From assembly GCA_937927675.1 (NCBI GenBank), contig CALBSG010000111.1:1-7553 (forward strand): a DNA stretch of 7,553 nt, written 5' to 3'. Positions 5,854 to 7,553 of the stretch are shown here, piece after piece. Positions within the stretch are counted from its first letter, which is position 1; each line of letters opens with the position of its first letter. The notes beneath the pieces are model-generated. The model made no database searches. It saw nothing but the letters and a program-made list of their open reading frames with translations, and was not told the origin of the DNA. The DNA comes from an uncultured Paracoccaceae bacterium. Lineage in GTDB: Bacteria > Pseudomonadota > Alphaproteobacteria > Rhodobacterales > Rhodobacteraceae. Position numbers and translations under genes: made by a program.

Positions 5854-7029
5854 TTAATGTGCGACGCGGGGCCGGCCGGCGGCGGTCACTGAAATACTGG
5901 CCTCGACGAACATCTTGCGACCCTCGATGTCGACCTCGCGCAGGTCGCGGGTCGCGGTGATCCGCAAATCTTCGGCCCCGGCCGCGCGGGCACGAGATTC
6001 GGCCTCGGCCCGGAGCGCGGCTTCCAAGGCGTCGAGCGCGGCGCCGGCAGAGGTGAAATTCTCCCCCCCCCCCGGCAAATGCGCCACGAACCGTCCCTCG
6101 GCGGGCGAGGTGACGATGGCGGTCACCTTCTGGCTCACTTGGCCCACCACCGCGCCGATCGCATTGGCGACGCCCGCGTGTTCGGGCAGGATCATCTCGC
6201 AGTTCAACACCGCGCCCACCGCACCGTAATAGGACGGGGCAGAGGCCCCAAGCCCGATCACCGGCACCCCAAGGCGGGTGTTCAACTCGACAATGCCGCG
6301 GTGGCCCTTCAGGCCCGCATGCACCAAGGGATGGCGCGCCAGCGCATCGCTGTCTTGGCCGGCAAAGGCGTCGTCCTCGTCAAAGGCGGCCTCCAGCAGG
6401 CAATCCACGGTTTGCGCGGTCAACTGGTCGATGATGGCCTGCGCCAGCACTTCTGGCCCCTTGGCAAAGCGATCGCCCGCGCCATTACGGCGGCGGGCCA
6501 GCAGGGTCAGCGCCTTGACTGCGGCAGGTTTGTTCCATGCCTCCAGCCGGTCCAGCGCATGGCTGGCATCTGACGGCGTCACGCCCGAAATCATCACCAG
6601 CCCGCGCGCGACCAGCCGTTCAAGGGCGGCCACCTCGATGCGGCTTTGCAGGGCGGCGGCCATCGGCATGGGCGCGGTGATGCGGGCCAGAACGGTTGCC
6701 TCGCGGGCATTGAGCCCCCCGGCATTGCCGCCCATCGGCACGACAAAGCGGCCATCGAATTCGCCCGATGTCTCAGAGGACAGCGCACGGTCAAGTGCTG
6801 CCTGCACCATCTCGCCATGGCTGACCGCCAGAAGCGAAACCGGCATCAACCGACGCGGACCAAGGCGCAAGCCGCCTTGCAGCCCATCGGTCTTCAGATG
6901 CACCTCGCTGTCGCCTCCAAGCCCGGTGGTGCGCATCGCCACCGCCTCGACCATGGTGCGGAAGCCCCCGACGCGGGCGCCTGCGGGGTCAATCTCGGGC
7001 AGGCCATCTTTCAGCAAAGCCACATCGGT
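5854..7029 (-). CDS. Hydantoinase/oxoprolinase-family protein (HyuA-like), C-terminal fragment
   Basis: About 390 residues of an ATP-dependent hydantoinase/5-oxoprolinase-type protein, an actin-fold family that opens cyclic amides; the actual substrate is unknown. Family-like segments in order are TDVALLKDG, VGGFRTMVEAVAMRTTGLGGDSEVH, AREATVLARI, GVTPSDASHAL, VPVIGLGASAPSYYGAVGA and EHAGVANAIGAVVGQVS. The reading frame ends in TAA at 5856-5854. Relatives are usually much longer, and the N-terminal domain plus the start of the nucleotide-binding domain are absent. Instead the frame continues into an unrelated membrane protein beyond about 7029. The gene is therefore judged to be cut by an assembly misjoin, not by a natural fusion. 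An 11-base C run at 6063-6073 encodes consecutive glycines and is a possible indel site. Base composition here is high-GC, like the left part of the window. Confidence 0.85.
   Translation of the reverse strand, partial: TDVALLKDGLPEIDPAGARVGGFRTMVEAVAMRTTGLGGDSEVHLKTDGLQGGLRLGPRRLMPVSLLAVSHGEMVQAALDRALSSETSGEFDGRFVVPMGGNAGGLNAREATVLARITAPMPMAAALQSRIEVAALERLVARGLVMISGVTPSDASHALDRLEAWNKPAAVKALTLLARRRNGAGDRFAKGPEVLAQAIIDQLTAQTVDCLLEAAFDEDDAFAGQDSDALARHPLVHAGLKGHRGIVELNTRLGVPVIGLGASAPSYYGAVGAVLNCEMILPEHAGVANAIGAVVGQVSQKVTAIVTSPAEGRFVAHLPGGGENFTSAGAALDALEAALRAEAESRARAAGAEDLRITATRDLREVDIEGRKMFVEASISVTAAGRPRVAH
7007..7029. other. Inferred chimeric assembly junction
   Basis: Up to here from the left the minus-strand frame is hydantoinase; from here to the right it is a YqjE-like membrane protein. 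The shared stretch encodes T-D-V-A-L-L-K(-D) and would fit both: the nucleotide-site motif D-G-G-T-T-T-D-V-A-L-L-K-D-G of the hydantoinase family, and the Q-I-x-T-D-x-A-L-L end of YqjE-like proteins. About 21-23 shared bases is enough to join two genomes in a short-k assembly graph. GC content falls on the right side (33 of 60 bases in 7081-7140 and 32 of 60 in 7201-7260, against 46 of 60 in 6601-6660 and 39 of 60 in 6421-6480). Confidence 0.8.
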
Positions 7030-7389
7030 TGAGATTTGCGCTTGCAGCACGCGCCACAACGTCGTGGGCGGCTTGCGCCGCAAAGCGAACAAGCTCCACG
7101 CTGCGCCAATCAAAGGAATGCAAGGCACCAACCACAGCACCCAAGCATGTGCTTGTGTGCCCTCGGCTGTGGTTCCCCAAAGCAATAACGCCACGCCCAA
7201 TAAGCCCATGAACAACAGGCTGCAACCGAAACACATCGCCCACATCAATAGGCGGTAGCGCAGGTAGGCTGCGGCCAATTCGGTTTCATCACGCATGAGG
7301 ACGGCGTAATGGCTCATATGCGCAGCCAGCAAGTTGGGTTGTGACAACAACAAATCCCACAGGCGTGCGGCGATATCGCTTGCATTCAT
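7009..7389 (-). CDS. YqjE-like phage-holin-superfamily membrane protein, 3'-truncated by misjoin
   Basis: This 127-residue segment begins at the ATG 7389-7387 (MNASDIAARL) and resembles the YqjE / holin-superfamily III proteins of proteobacteria. It has a soluble N-terminal amphipathic region (about 1-45), a first membrane helix at about 48-71 (LMWAMCFGCSLLFMGLLGVA) and a second at about 82-103 (AWVLWLVPCIPLIGAAWSL), then a basic RRK and a WRVLQAQISTDVALL tail. Members are inner-membrane proteins of uncertain function found in yqjC-D-E-type stress-related clusters; the holin name does not imply phage lysis. The start is 10 bases after the stop of the DUF883 gene, the normal yqjD-yqjE order. 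A GTG at 7410 would extend it by seven residues but lies inside the upstream gene. The native C-terminus is lost at the chimeric junction. A Burkholderiales source is inferred. Confidence 0.75.
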
Positions 7390-7399
7390 GTCAAGCGAA

Positions 7400-7546
7400 T
7401 CATTTGACACGCTGACTGAGCCAATTGGTGAGCATCACCAACGCTGCGCCTGTTGCTGCTACAATCAGCACAGCCTTGACGGGCTCGTGTTGGATGTAGC
7501 CCAATGTTTTTTCGCGTGCTTCTTTGACTTGCGTGCGCAGGTGTTC
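7400..7546 (-). CDS. DUF883 (ElaB/YqjD/YgaM) family protein, C-terminal fragment
   Basis: Read from base 7546 on the minus strand this gives the last 48 residues of a protein ending TNWLSQRVK and then TGA (7402-7400). The segment HLRTQVKEAREKTLGYIQ is a charged helix followed by HEPVKAVLIVAATGAALVML, a single C-terminal membrane anchor; this helix-then-tail-anchor layout is characteristic of the DUF883 family, whose E. coli member YqjD is a membrane-anchored ribosome-associated protein. The N-terminal half is missing because the contig ends here in adapter. Its position just before the YqjE-like gene supports both identifications. Confidence 0.8.
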   Translation of the reverse strand, partial: EHLRTQVKEAREKTLGYIQHEPVKAVLIVAATGAALVMLTNWLSQRVK

Positions 7547-7553
7547 AGATCGG
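7547..7553. other. Start of Illumina read-through adapter (artefact)
   Basis: AGATCGG is the beginning of the common Illumina adapter (AGATCGGAAGAGC). Seven bases alone would be weak evidence, but the matching adapter at the other end makes this reading likely. Genomic sequence then ends at 7546, and the DUF883 frame is open exactly to that point. Confidence 0.8.

Noticed and set aside
5486..5857. A 123-codon plus-strand frame and a shorter 82-codon minus-strand frame (5563-5811) in the intergenic region
   Set aside because: Both products are Arg/Pro-rich with no recognisable domain, have no convincing ribosome binding site, and cross the inverted repeats. They look like chance frames.
7009..7389. 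Prophage holin and lysis cassette
   Set aside because: The protein is of the YqjE type found next to DUF883 genes in ordinary chromosomal clusters; no endolysin or phage structural gene is present.
5854..7410. A novel membrane-anchored holin-hydantoinase fusion protein
   Set aside because: The two halves are separate families, the switch lies in a short shared motif, base composition changes there, and the contig shows other assembly faults (adapters). A misjoin explains this more simply.

Overview
The window reads as one short metagenome contig. Base 28 to about base 7,010 looks like a high-GC alphaproteobacterium, most likely Rhodobacteraceae. About bases 7,030 to 7,546 look like a second organism, probably a betaproteobacterium of the Burkholderiales, joined by an assembly chimera. 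Both ends carry Illumina adapter sequence: the first 27 bases are the end of the TruSeq read-2 adapter, and the last 7 bases (AGATCGG) are the start of the read-through adapter. The taxonomic assignments are inference from protein style, gene order, tRNA sequence and base composition; no database search was possible.

Layout. (1) 28-1270, plus strand: a 5'-truncated glycerol kinase (glpK). (2) 1414-5248, plus strand: a tight four-gene operon. It encodes the FAD subunit (M), the [2Fe-2S] subunit (S) and the molybdenum-cofactor large subunit (L) of a xanthine dehydrogenase / CO dehydrogenase-family hydroxylase, in the M-S-L order of coxMSL, followed by a small MoaD/ThiS-like protein ending in Gly-Gly. 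The genes overlap by 4 nt, overlap by 1 nt, and are then 6 nt apart. (3) 5353-5429, minus strand: a tRNA with anticodon CAT, probably elongator Met, with a promoter-like sequence in front and an unusual acceptor-stem mismatch. (4) 5430-5853: an intergenic stretch with no convincing gene but with inverted repeats and potential hairpins. (5) 5854 to about 7029, minus strand: the C-terminal part of a hydantoinase/oxoprolinase-family (HyuA-like) protein. (6) About 7009-7546, minus strand: pieces of a DUF883 (ElaB/YqjD-like) gene and a YqjE-like holin-superfamily membrane protein gene, the second of which runs in frame into the hydantoinase.

How the genes work together. The M, S and L proteins should form a cytoplasmic heterotrimer (possibly dimerised) that hydroxylates an unidentified substrate at a molybdenum centre and passes electrons through two [2Fe-2S] clusters to FAD. 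The large subunit lacks the form I CO dehydrogenase loop, so it should not be called a CO dehydrogenase. The MoaD-like protein could serve molybdopterin synthesis or another sulfur-transfer step linked to this enzyme; that is inference. The glycerol kinase has no evident functional link to the operon.

The most important caution is that the 518-codon minus-strand reading frame covering 5854-7410 should not be reported as a novel holin-hydantoinase fusion. It is best explained as a misjoin at a short stretch, about 7007-7029, where both families carry a similar T-D-V-A-L-L-K segment.
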